A stretch of 64,000 nucleotides of DNA from Pseudogemmobacter bohemicus. GTDB lineage: Bacteria; Pseudomonadota; Alphaproteobacteria; Rhodobacterales; Rhodobacteraceae. Position 1 is the first letter of the stretch. Each line of letters starts with the position of its first letter. Where the stretch lies: the NCBI RefSeq assembly GCF_003290025.1, contig NZ_QNHG01000002.1:1026566-1090565 (forward strand), read 5' to 3'. A program made the translations under genes and the position numbers. The notes beneath the pieces are model-generated. The model saw only the letters and a program-made list of their open reading frames with translations, was not told the DNA's origin and ran no database searches. Below are positions 1 to 8,983 of the stretch, piece after piece.

Positions 1-846
1 AGGGTAAAGCCGGTTCGCCTGTGGCCAGATCTTGCGCGCGATAAAGCAATCCGAGCGGCGCAAAAGCTGCAGGTGATCGTCGTAGAAGATATGCGGCTTG
101 CCCTGGAAATCGAATTTCGACAGCGTCAGCGAGCGGCTTTCCACGCTTGACGAAAACAGCCGCACCAGCGACTGGAAATAGCTTTCATCGGGGATCCAGA
201 CGCGGCGGAAATAGCTGTCATAGGCGGCGCGGTCGGGGCTTTCCAGGATCGCCGAAAGCGTCTGGCGGGTCAGGCACCACCATTGGCTGCCCAGATGCGG
301 CACAAGGCTCAGGGGCATCTTGCGCCGCACTTTCAGCCGGCGCTGGATCTCGACATAGATGTCGAAAAGCCAGCGGTTCTTGCGCCAGGAAAACGGGAAG
401 CGCAGCGTGAAGCGTTCGGCATTCAGCCCGCCCACCGTCCAGCCGACATCCGCCGTGGTGACGCTTTCGATGAAATCGGTGCGCGGGCGGGCGTCGAGAT
501 AGTCGCGCAATTCCTCGACCGGGCGCAGCGGCAGGCAGGACCCCGAGACCAGACAGACATGGCGCACATCGGGGAAGTCTTTCAGCATCAGCTCGCTGGC
601 TTCCTGGGTGGCGGCGACGATGCCCCAGGTGCCCCATTCGCAGATATGGCGCGGCGAAAAGCGGATATTTCCCAGATCCTTCAGTGCATCGCGCAGGAAT
701 TCGAATTTGGCATCCGGGGTCGAGCGGTCAACATGGATCACCACCGGGCAGCCGCGTTCCGCCCAGTAGCGTGCCACCTGCGCCGCGCGGTGCAGCGCGG
801 TATGGCACAGCATGACGAAGCCCAGGCTGCCCTGCTCGGAACTCAT
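1..846 (-). CDS. GT14-like (core-2/I-branching type) glycosyltransferase, 3' end outside window
   Basis: Only the first 282 codons are in the window; the frame is still open at position 1. The protein starts MSSEQGSLGFVMLCHTALHR and contains HICEWGTWGIV (about residues 66-76) and HVCLVSGSCLPLRP (about 94-107). The His/Arg-rich start and the VSGSCLPL segment resemble the core-2/I-branching beta-1,6-N-acetylglucosaminyltransferase family (GT14), which transfers sugars from nucleotide donors. Rhodobacterales carry longer members of about 550 residues with a C-terminal extension, so about half the protein is probably missing here. Its ATG overlaps the stop of the preceding glycosyltransferase gene as ATGA (843-846), so the two are likely translationally coupled. 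The acceptor and donor sugars cannot be told from sequence. Confidence 0.75.
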   Translation of the reverse strand, partial: MSSEQGSLGFVMLCHTALHRAAQVARYWAERGCPVVIHVDRSTPDAKFEFLRDALKDLGNIRFSPRHICEWGTWGIVAATQEASELMLKDFPDVRHVCLVSGSCLPLRPVEELRDYLDARPRTDFIESVTTADVGWTVGGLNAERFTLRFPFSWRKNRWLFDIYVEIQRRLKVRRKMPLSLVPHLGSQWWCLTRQTLSAILESPDRAAYDSYFRRVWIPDESYFQSLVRLFSSSVESRSLTLSKFDFQGKPHIFYDDHLQLLRRSDCFIARKIWPQANRLYP

Positions 847-1853
847 GCCCAGTTCCCCTTGGACATGAGGCCCAGAATCTCCAGCTGACGCCAGTTGATG
901 TATTTCTCGCTCCATTTGCACCAGAAATCGGGCTGCTCCTTCAGCCCCTCCAGATAGGCCTTGTATTCACGACTGTCGGCGTAATGTTCGCCCCGCGCCA
1001 TTTCTTCCTGCGCCTTGACGGCAAATGTATCCAGGAACTTGGCATGAAGAAGGCAGCCGGAGGCTTTTTCGCCGCCCCATTCGTCAAAGGCAAGGTTCAG
1101 CCCGCGCGGCAGCAGCATATGGGTCGAGCTGATATAGGCATAGCTTTTGTGCCAGCGCACCAGCGGCACCTTGTTCAGCGCCGGCGCCGCGCGCGGGTTC
1201 GAGGCAAAGAAGGTCCGTGCGCGCGGACCGCCCTGGATCCAGAGATTGCCGTAACCCCAGTTGCGGCTGATCGTGTAATTGCCGGAATCGAACCATTCCG
1301 CGATCTCGAACGGGTTCTGACCCTCGCGGTAAGGCTGATCCTGCACCGGGCCTTTGGGATACATATCCAGCAGCATTGCCGAAAACGCCCTGATCCCGCT
1401 GGTATCCAGCCAGTCGGTCAGCGCGCGCAGCGGCCGGGTCTCGCAAAACGGGTAGATCAGGAATTCATCGACATCGACCGTCAGGCACCAATGGCCATGG
1501 CCGTAACGGCGCTGGAGTGCGGTAAGCCAGTCCATGCCGAAACGGCTGTTCTTATAGCTGGCTTTCGTGGTCCAGAGCGAGACATCCGGCTGGCTTTCCA
1601 GATATTCGCGGCTGCCATCATCGCTGTCATTGTCCACGAACAGGAAATGACCAATGCCGAGATCGCGGTAGTAATGCAGGAACCAGGGCAGGCGGATGCG
1701 CTCATTCCTGAGCGTGCAGAAAAGCAGCACCGAGCCGCTGCGGATGGCGTCGGTCCGCAGTGCTACAGGGCGCAGCTCGCGGCTGCGCAGATAGGACAGG
1801 GCCAGCAACCGCTTGCGTCGCAGCCGCAGCCGATAGGATCCGGTCAGGCTCAT
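843..1853 (-). CDS. Family 2-type glycosyltransferase (Glyco_tranf_2_4 type), copy 1
   Basis: 336 aa, cytoplasmic by composition. After a basic N-terminus the core reads LLFCTLRNERIRLPWFLHYY (about residues 43-62), then FVDNDSDDGS and a DVDEFLIYP motif (about 126-134) that fits the metal-binding D-x-D of GT-A enzymes. This matches the Glyco_tranf_2_4 group of family-2-like transferases. It is closely related along its length to the gene at 2083-3165: both have the LPWFLxxxRxLGxxHFLxVDN block, a DxDExLxYP motif and the NLWIQGGPRARxFF block. The gene lies 3' of galU and copy 2 on the same strand and overlaps the next gene by 4 bp. It probably adds a sugar to a surface polysaccharide or glycoconjugate. 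The substrate is unknown. Confidence 0.85.
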   Translation of the reverse strand: MSLTGSYRLRLRRKRLLALSYLRSRELRPVALRTDAIRSGSVLLFCTLRNERIRLPWFLHYYRDLGIGHFLFVDNDSDDGSREYLESQPDVSLWTTKASYKNSRFGMDWLTALQRRYGHGHWCLTVDVDEFLIYPFCETRPLRALTDWLDTSGIRAFSAMLLDMYPKGPVQDQPYREGQNPFEIAEWFDSGNYTISRNWGYGNLWIQGGPRARTFFASNPRAAPALNKVPLVRWHKSYAYISSTHMLLPRGLNLAFDEWGGEKASGCLLHAKFLDTFAVKAQEEMARGEHYADSREYKAYLEGLKEQPDFWCKWSEKYINWRQLEILGLMSKGNWA

Positions 1854-1904
1854 CCTCGCCCCCCTTTACAGGGGCCGGGGCTGCCCTGCCGCAACCGGCG
1901 CGGG

Positions 1905-1929
1905 GCCTGCCCGCATCCGGCGGGCAGGC
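1905..1929. repeat. Perfect 10-bp-stem hairpin between the two glycosyltransferase genes
   Basis: GCCTGCCCGC (1905-1914) and GCGGGCAGGC (1920-1929) are exact reverse complements around a 5-nt loop. The hairpin sits in the 229-bp gap between copy 2 and copy 1 on the leftward strand. It has no T-run in the leftward direction, so it is not a standard intrinsic terminator. It could pause or attenuate transcription between the two genes, or stabilise the upstream mRNA. Confidence 0.45.
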
Positions 1930-1989
1930 GGCCTGAGCTGACTTTTACACGAACCGGCACAATACCCCTTCTTTTCCCCTCTGGCATTG

Positions 1990-2004
1990 TTTCCATTATG
2001 GAAA
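1990..2004. promoter_or_regulatory. 15-bp palindrome in AT-rich gap, possible operator
   Basis: TTTCCAT-T-ATGGAAA is a perfect inverted repeat with a 1-bp centre. It lies in the only AT-rich stretch (about 1965-2060) of this region, 137 bp upstream of the copy-1 glycosyltransferase start. The position suggests a promoter/operator that would let copy 1 and the GT14 gene be expressed apart from galU and copy 2. The binding protein is unknown. Confidence 0.4.
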
Positions 2005-2082
2005 TCACCATGCTGATTGCTAGAGAAATGCCTTCAGAAAGTAAATATTTTGCCAGGGTGAAAGTTGCCGCCGCTGCGCGTC

Positions 2083-3165
2083 TCATATCCATCCACCCCG
2101 CGACAGGAGGCCAAGCGCCTCCAGCTGCCGCCAGCCGGTATAGCGGCGCGATTGCGGGGTTTTCAGCTTTGGCGCAGCGATCAGACCGTCATAATAGGCG
2201 CCAAACCGGGCGGGGTCGGCGAAATGCTGGCGGCGTTCCTTTTCCTCGCCGGATTTCGCAATGATTTCAGGCAGGAACTTGGTGTGGAGCAGCACGCCCG
2301 AGGTCAGCTCGCCGCCGGTTTCGTCGAAAACATGGTTCAGCCGCGCCGGCAAAAGGGAATGGGTCGAGTTCATCCAGGCATAGCGCCAGGACCATTTCAC
2401 CAGCGGGATCTTGTTCAGCGTCGGCGCGCGGCGGGGATCATCGGGAAAGAAGGCGCGGGCGCGCGGGCCGCCCTGGATCCAGAGATTGCGCAAAGGCTGT
2501 TGCACCTGCAGGCTGTAATTGCCGGAATCGAACCATTCCAGCAGCGCAAGCGGGTCGGTGCCAGGGATATAGGCGCGCTCTCCCAGCCGGTCTTCCGGGT
2601 AGAGATCCAGCATCATTGCCGGCATCGAGCTGCGGCCCTGACCCTCCAGCCAGGAGATCAGCGCCGGCAGTGGCCGGGTCTCGTGCCAGGGATAGACCAG
2701 CAGCTCATCTGCATCGAGCACAAGGCACCAATGGCCATGCCCGTGCCGCATCAGCACCCAGTTGATCCAGTCCAGCCCGAAACGCGATTTGCGATAGGAA
2801 CCGGCGGTGGACCAGAGCGAGACATCCGGCTGGTCGCGCAACAGCGCCTCGCTGCCATCGTCGCTGGCATTGTCCACGATCAGGAAATGATCTACCCCCA
2901 GCCGACGGTGATGCGCCAGAAACCAGGGCAGGCGCGCCGCCTCGTTCCGGACCACCATCGCGCAGAGGATGGCGCCCTTGCGGATCGCGCCGGTGCGGTC
3001 GGTCAGCCGGGACAGCTCGCGCCGTTTTCGCAGCGCCCGCGCCAGCAGGATGCGGCGGCGGTTGCGCAGCCGCCAGGCCTGCAAGAGGCCCTGGCGGCTG
3101 TCTTCAGCGGCCGGCAACTCACCGATCGCATAAGGCATCCTGCGGGAGCCCTGGCCCGCCGCCAT
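2083..3165 (-). CDS. Family 2-type glycosyltransferase (Glyco_tranf_2_4 type), copy 2
   Basis: 360 aa; a paralogue of the protein at 843-1853. The core has ILCAMVVRNEAARLPWFLAH (about residues 84-103), then FLIVDNASDDGS, LDADELLVYPW (the D-x-D-like metal site) and NLWIQGGPRARAFF. It starts 4 bp after the galU stop; an internal ATG at codon 10 is an alternative start. Direct adjacency to galU, which makes UDP-glucose, is consistent with a transferase of a surface glycan, but the donor cannot be read from sequence. The C-termini of both copies end in YTGWRQLEALGLLSRGxW-like sequence, which supports a tandem duplication. Confidence 0.85.
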   Translation of the reverse strand: MAAGQGSRRMPYAIGELPAAEDSRQGLLQAWRLRNRRRILLARALRKRRELSRLTDRTGAIRKGAILCAMVVRNEAARLPWFLAHHRRLGVDHFLIVDNASDDGSEALLRDQPDVSLWSTAGSYRKSRFGLDWINWVLMRHGHGHWCLVLDADELLVYPWHETRPLPALISWLEGQGRSSMPAMMLDLYPEDRLGERAYIPGTDPLALLEWFDSGNYSLQVQQPLRNLWIQGGPRARAFFPDDPRRAPTLNKIPLVKWSWRYAWMNSTHSLLPARLNHVFDETGGELTSGVLLHTKFLPEIIAKSGEEKERRQHFADPARFGAYYDGLIAAPKLKTPQSRRYTGWRQLEALGLLSRGGWI

Positions 3166-3169
3166 ACGC

Positions 3170-4069
3170 TTACTCAGCCGCCCGCAGCTGCGCCATCATA
3201 TCGCGAAGATAGGCCGAGAACTCGTCGCGCAGATCGGGGCGCGACAGGCCAAAGGCCACGGTCGCCTGCAGGAAGCCCGCTTTCGAGCCGCAGTCATAGC
3301 GCATGCCGCGGAAGCGGAAGCCGAACACGCCCGACCCGTCGGGGCCGGTTTCCTCGGCAATGGCATCGGTCAGCTGGATCTCGCCGCCGGCACCCTGTTT
3401 CAGGCGGTTGAGGTTGTTCAGCACTTTCGGCGACAGGATATAGCGCCCGATCACCGCAAGGTTCGACGGCGCTTCATCGGCTTTGGGCTTTTCGACCATG
3501 CCTTTGGCGCGCACAATGGCGCCCATATCCTCGCCGATATCCAGAACACCGTAGGAAGAGGCCTTTTCCGGCGCGACTTCCATCGCGGCGACCATATTGC
3601 CGCCGGTTTCCTCATAGGCCTCGACCATCTGCGCAAGGCAGGGCTTTTCAGCCGCGATCACGTCATCGGGCAGGAGCACCGCGAAAGGTTCGTCGCCGAT
3701 CAGCTTGCGGGCGCACCAGACCGCATGGCCCAGACCCAGCGGGCGGTTTTGCCGCAGATAGGCGATGGCGCCGGAATCCATATTGGTGGATTTCAGGATC
3801 TCCAGCAGCTGCTCCTTGCCGGATTTCTTCAGCGCGTTTTCCAGCTCGGGTGCGGTGTCGAAATAATCCTCCAGCGCAGATTTGCCGCGCGAGGTGACGA
3901 AGATGAAGTCCTTGATGCCGGCCGAGCGGGCCTCGTCAATCGCATATTGGATGAGCGGGCGGTCCACCAGGGTCATAATCTCTTTCGGGATCGACTTGGT
4001 GGCCGGCAGGAAACGCGTACCGAGGCCAGCAACAGGGAAGACGGCCTTAGTGACTTTTTTGGGCTTCAT
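3170..4069 (-). CDS. galU: UTP--glucose-1-phosphate uridylyltransferase
   Basis: 299 aa. It makes UDP-glucose from UTP and glucose 1-phosphate, the precursor for exopolysaccharide, LPS and periplasmic glucan. The N-terminal nucleotide-binding signature FPVAGLGTRFLPATKSIPKE (residues 11-30) is diagnostic, followed by VDRPLIQYAIDEA and the sugar-binding GGEIQLTDAI block near the C-terminus. I chose the ATG at 4069 because family members begin a few residues before the VAGLGTRF motif; the open frame extends 28 codons further upstream without family similarity. The gene heads the leftward glycosyltransferase cluster. Its leader holds three adjacent inverted repeats (4090-4156), so expression is likely regulated at this promoter. 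Confidence 0.96.
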   Translation of the reverse strand: MKPKKVTKAVFPVAGLGTRFLPATKSIPKEIMTLVDRPLIQYAIDEARSAGIKDFIFVTSRGKSALEDYFDTAPELENALKKSGKEQLLEILKSTNMDSGAIAYLRQNRPLGLGHAVWCARKLIGDEPFAVLLPDDVIAAEKPCLAQMVEAYEETGGNMVAAMEVAPEKASSYGVLDIGEDMGAIVRAKGMVEKPKADEAPSNLAVIGRYILSPKVLNNLNRLKQGAGGEIQLTDAIAEETGPDGSGVFGFRFRGMRYDCGSKAGFLQATVAFGLSRPDLRDEFSAYLRDMMAQLRAAE

Positions 4070-4089
4070 GATCGCACTCGTGTTTTTCC

Positions 4090-4156
4090 GGTGCAGCATT
4101 TGCACCTTGATTTGACGTCTTCCCAGAACAATTTGTCCTGATTTTGGCGCCAAAAT
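4090..4156. promoter_or_regulatory. Triple inverted-repeat cluster in the galU leader
   Basis: Three inverted repeats sit close together upstream of galU. GGTGCA-N5-TGCACC lies at 4090-4106. The 17-bp imperfect palindrome CAGAACAATTTGTCCTG lies at 4124-4140. The 16-bp perfect palindrome ATTTTGGCGCCAAAAT lies at 4141-4156 and abuts the second one. They lie about 20-90 bp upstream of the galU ATG, where operators would be expected. The regulator is unknown. The first repeat could also form a hairpin in the mRNA leader. Confidence 0.5.
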
Positions 4157-4272
4157 GTTTCTAGACGAGTTTCCGCTAAAATGCAGGGGGAAATTCGTCG
4201 CGCCAACACCAATCGGCCCTTACCAGCGTGGCGAGGGACGGGTCGGTTCCGGCACGGCGTCGGATAGCGGGG

Positions 4273-5076
4273 TCAGCCGGTCGTTTTCAGCACGACGCCG
4301 GGGGCGCGGGCGATGAAAAACGGGTTGTCCCAGCCGGATTTGCCATAGGTCAGGGGCGCGAGGCTGTCAAAATGCAGCACCTCGCCGCCGGCGCCGCGCA
4401 GCACCGCATCGCCGGCGGCAGTGTCCCATTCCATAGTGCGGCCAAGGCGCGGATAGAGATCGGCCTCGCCGGTGGCGACAAGGCAGAATTTCAGGCTCGA
4501 TCCGGCGCTTTTCGAATCCCTGACCTGGTAGAGGCTGATGTAAGCATCGGTCGCCGCATCGCGATGCGATTTCGAGGCCACGACCATCAGCGCAGCGTTA
4601 TCCGGCGCGGCATTGACGTTGAGCGGCGTCAGCGCGCCGGGCGCGTTTTTGTCAAAGGGGCCGGTCTCCTCAACCGCACTGCCATCGGCCAGAGTGTAGA
4701 AAAGCCGTTCTTTCGCGGGGGCATAGACCACACCGCGCAGGGGGACACCGTTTTCCACATAAGCTATATTGACGGTGAAATCGCCCCGGCGCTGCACGAA
4801 TTCCTTGGTGCCATCCAGCGGGTCGACGATCAGGAAGGTGGAAGCGGTCAGCGCATGGCTTGCGGCCTGTTCCTCGGTGATCAGCACCAGATCCGGGAAG
4901 GCGGCGCGCAACCCTGCCGAGATCAGCGCATCTGCGGCCTCATCGGCCTCGGTTACCGGGCTCGAATCACCCTTGGCCTTCACCTCGAAATCGGGGCCGT
5001 TATAGACCTCCATGATCCGGTCCCCGGCCTCCAGCGCGAGTCGGCGGATAATGGTGACGAGGCGGTCGAAGTCCAT
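4273..5076 (-). CDS. cysQ: 3'(2'),5'-bisphosphate nucleotidase, CysQ/inositol-monophosphatase family
   Basis: 267 aa. This family of Mg-dependent, lithium-sensitive phosphatases removes the 3' phosphate from PAP/PAPS, recycling a by-product of sulfate assimilation and sulfotransfer. Visible motifs are ITEEQ (about 66-70), the metal site DPLDGTKEF (85-93), and the C-terminal WDTAAGDAVLRGAGG block, the second signature of the superfamily. The ATG at 5076 is chosen because MDFDRLVTIIRRLALEAG is the usual family start and GGAG lies 8 nt upstream. The gene is divergent from the ABC permease at 5316. A role tied to sulfated glycans is possible from the neighbourhood but not shown. Confidence 0.9.
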   Translation of the reverse strand: MDFDRLVTIIRRLALEAGDRIMEVYNGPDFEVKAKGDSSPVTEADEAADALISAGLRAAFPDLVLITEEQAASHALTASTFLIVDPLDGTKEFVQRRGDFTVNIAYVENGVPLRGVVYAPAKERLFYTLADGSAVEETGPFDKNAPGALTPLNVNAAPDNAALMVVASKSHRDAATDAYISLYQVRDSKSAGSSLKFCLVATGEADLYPRLGRTMEWDTAAGDAVLRGAGGEVLHFDSLAPLTYGKSGWDNPFFIARAPGVVLKTTG

Positions 5077-5315
5077 GAAATGCTCCGGTCTGGTCTGATT
5101 GGGCGCGAAAAGGGCAGAGTTGCCACAGGGTTTGCGGCCCTTTATCCTCGCGCGGAAAGGGATCGGCAAGCAATCGCTGCCAGAATTCCCGGGATTGCCC
5201 CGGATTCGGCACTTTTCCAGGAGAGTGTCAGCGGGACAGTCGGCCGGCCGCAGAGCGCTCATGCGGTTCGGGGTTGAGGCGCGGCGCGGCGACCAGAGGC
5301 AGCAAGGACATCACT

Positions 5316-6140
5316 ATGTTCCGACCAGAGGCGAAACGGATCTCGCATATGCGAACCGGTTTCGAACTTATCGAGGTTATCTACCACGCCACCGTGCGCC
5401 AGTTGCGCGGCTCGCATTCCAATGCGGTGGTGGCGCTGGTGATGAATGTGCTCCAGGCGGTGCTGGTGCTGGTGCTGTTCGTGGTGATGTTCGATCTGTT
5501 GGGGATGCGGCGGCTCGCGCTGCGGGGCGATTTCATCCTTTATGTGATGTCGGGCGTGTTCATGTTCCTGACCCATGTGAAGGCGCTTGGCGCGGTGGCG
5601 GGGGCGGACAGCCCGGCCTCGGCGATGATGATGCATGCGCCGATGAACCCGATCATCGCGGTGGTCTCGGCGGCGCTGGCGGCGCTTTATAAACAGACCT
5701 TTGCGGCGGGGATCATCCTCTTCGTCTATCATGCGGTGATGCAGCCGATCACCATTTACGACCCGGTCGGCACGCTGGGGATGTTCATCCTGTCCTGGGC
5801 TTCGGGCGCGGCAATCGGGCTGATCTTCTATGCGGCCAGGCCCTGGCAGCCGGATTTCGTCGGCATCCTCTCGACCGTCTATCAGCGCGCCAATATGATC
5901 GCTTCGGGCAAGATGTTCGTCGCCAACCAGGCCTCGTCCTGGCTGCGAAGCAAATTCGACTGGAACCCTCTTTACCATACGATCGACCAGGCGCGGGGCG
6001 ATATTTTCCTGAATTATCAGCCGCGTTACACCAATATCGAATATCCGGTCTGGGCGGTGATGATCTGCCTGATGATCGGGCTGATGGGCCAGTTCTTTAC
6101 CCGCAAATATGCTTCGGCAAGCTGGGGGAAGCGGCGGTGA
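5316..6140 (+). CDS. ABC-2 type polysaccharide-export permease (KpsM-like)
   Basis: 274 aa integral membrane protein with about six hydrophobic segments, for example VVALVMNVLQAVLVLVLFVV (about 33-52) and FILYVMSGVFMFLTHV. The overall pattern is that of ABC-2 permeases of capsule/O-antigen exporters. The ATG at 5316 is preceded by AAGGA about 7 nt upstream; a longer frame begins at 5274 but looks like leader. No ATPase gene is adjacent, so a partner must be encoded elsewhere; the KpsT-like protein at 52378-53037 is one candidate. Its stop overlaps the next gene start as GTGA. It differs clearly from the second permease at 55622-56443, so the window has two polysaccharide-type permeases. Confidence 0.8.
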   Translation: MFRPEAKRISHMRTGFELIEVIYHATVRQLRGSHSNAVVALVMNVLQAVLVLVLFVVMFDLLGMRRLALRGDFILYVMSGVFMFLTHVKALGAVAGADSPASAMMMHAPMNPIIAVVSAALAALYKQTFAAGIILFVYHAVMQPITIYDPVGTLGMFILSWASGAAIGLIFYAARPWQPDFVGILSTVYQRANMIASGKMFVANQASSWLRSKFDWNPLYHTIDQARGDIFLNYQPRYTNIEYPVWAVMICLMIGLMGQFFTRKYASASWGKRR

Positions 6141-6751
6141 TCCGGCTGCTTTTCTGTATTCTGGCGCTGGCCTCGCTGCCCCTTGGCCCGGGCCTGCGGG
6201 CCGAGACATTGCCCTCCGCCTGGCGGGTCGAGGGCGTTTCTGCCGGTGATGTGCTGAATATCCGCGCCGGACCGACGGCCTCATCCGGGATCCTCGGCAC
6301 CATCCCGCGCGATTCCTCGCGCGTTGAGGTGCTGATGCTGAGCGAGGACGGCAAATGGGGCCTTGTCGGCTTTCCCGAAGGCAATGGCTGGGTCGCGATG
6401 CGCTATCTGGCGCCGGTGCCGCCGCCCCCTGCCGGAGAGATGCCGCGCCCGATGCGCTGCCTTGGGACCGAGCCCTTCTGGTCGCTGAGCCGCGAGGCGC
6501 AGGGCGGCACCTGGTCGGTGCCCGAAGAACCGGGCCAGAAGATCGCTTTCCTGCAGGCCTATGCGGCCCCGGGCGGCTATTATGCCCAGGCCGAGGACCG
6601 GGATGGAAGAATGCTGCATCTGATCGTCACGCGCGAAGTCTGCACCGATGGCATGTCCGACCGGATTTACGGCTTTTCGGCCCGGCTTTTCGCGCAGCAC
6701 CGCGACGGAAACCGGCTTTATTCCGGCTGCTGCACGCTGGACGGGCGTTGA
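6137..6751 (+). CDS. Secreted SH3b-domain protein
   Basis: 204 aa. It starts with GTG overlapping the permease stop (GTGA at 6137-6140), so translation is coupled. Residues 1-22 are a signal peptide ending in GLRA. An SH3b domain follows (about 33-92), recognisable from DVLNIRAGP, GTIPRDSSRVEVL and GNGWVAMRYLAPV. Such domains often bind peptidoglycan or other periplasmic ligands. The C-terminal half (MRCLGTEPFWSLSRE onwards) resembles an uncharacterised domain found in envelope proteins. It has several cysteines, including a CC pair near the C-terminus (SGCCTLDGR), so disulfides are possible. The coupling suggests a periplasmic partner for the exporter or a wall-associated function. No enzymatic role is visible. 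Confidence 0.8.
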   Translation: MIRLLFCILALASLPLGPGLRAETLPSAWRVEGVSAGDVLNIRAGPTASSGILGTIPRDSSRVEVLMLSEDGKWGLVGFPEGNGWVAMRYLAPVPPPPAGEMPRPMRCLGTEPFWSLSREAQGGTWSVPEEPGQKIAFLQAYAAPGGYYAQAEDRDGRMLHLIVTREVCTDGMSDRIYGFSARLFAQHRDGNRLYSGCCTLDGR

Positions 6752-6864
6752 GGACGGGCGCTGAAAATATGCCCGCCCCGGCCGTCCCCCACCGGGTCTT
6801 CGCAGATTGCGTGCAGATCGGGCACAGGATCGTGAAAAATCGCCGGAGTCTCAGCCGCTCTCCC

Positions 6865-6896
6865 GTTGCAGGCGGAATAGCCCCTGCCTATATACG
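6865..6896 (+). promoter_or_regulatory. Predicted heat-shock (RpoH) promoter of dnaK
   Basis: GTTG at 6865-6868 is followed after 18 nt by CCTATATACG at 6887-6896. From memory, the alphaproteobacterial heat-shock consensus is CTTG-N17/18-CYTATNTNNG; the -10 part matches at every fixed position and the -35 part at three of four. The same bases also read as TTGCAG-N17-TATATA for the housekeeping sigma. The ATG of dnaK lies 108 bp downstream. Confidence 0.6.
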
Positions 6897-7003
6897 CCCC
6901 ATCAAAGGGTGGTTCTCCACCCGGTCCATTCCATAACCCCGCTTCTGTGCCGAAGTTTCCGGGCAGGGTGACGGGGAGATCGCCTGAAGAAAGGGATACA
7001 AAT

Positions 7004-8914
<1,911 letters not shown>

Positions 8915-8923
8915 TTCCGATTT

Positions 8924-8966
8924 GACCGGAAAAAGGGGCGGTCCGATGGGCCGCCCTTCGCCGGTC
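8924..8966 (+). other. Stacked hairpin between dnaK and dnaJ
   Basis: The 69-bp intercistronic gap can fold into two nested stems. The outer stem is GACCGG (8924-8929) with CCGGTC (8961-8966). The inner stem is GGGCGGTCC (8936-8944) with GGGCCGCCC (8948-8956), 9 bp with one G-U and a 3-nt loop. No T-run follows. It may attenuate read-through or protect dnaK mRNA from 3' decay, giving more DnaK than DnaJ. The dnaJ ribosome-binding site AGGAGAGG lies just 3' of the outer stem. Confidence 0.5.
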
Positions 8967-8983
8967 AGGAGAGGGCTTTTGCT

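Noticed and set aside
2065-3411. 448-codon plus-strand frame opposite the second glycosyltransferase
   Set aside because: Shadow of the leftward gene, which has clear GT motifs.
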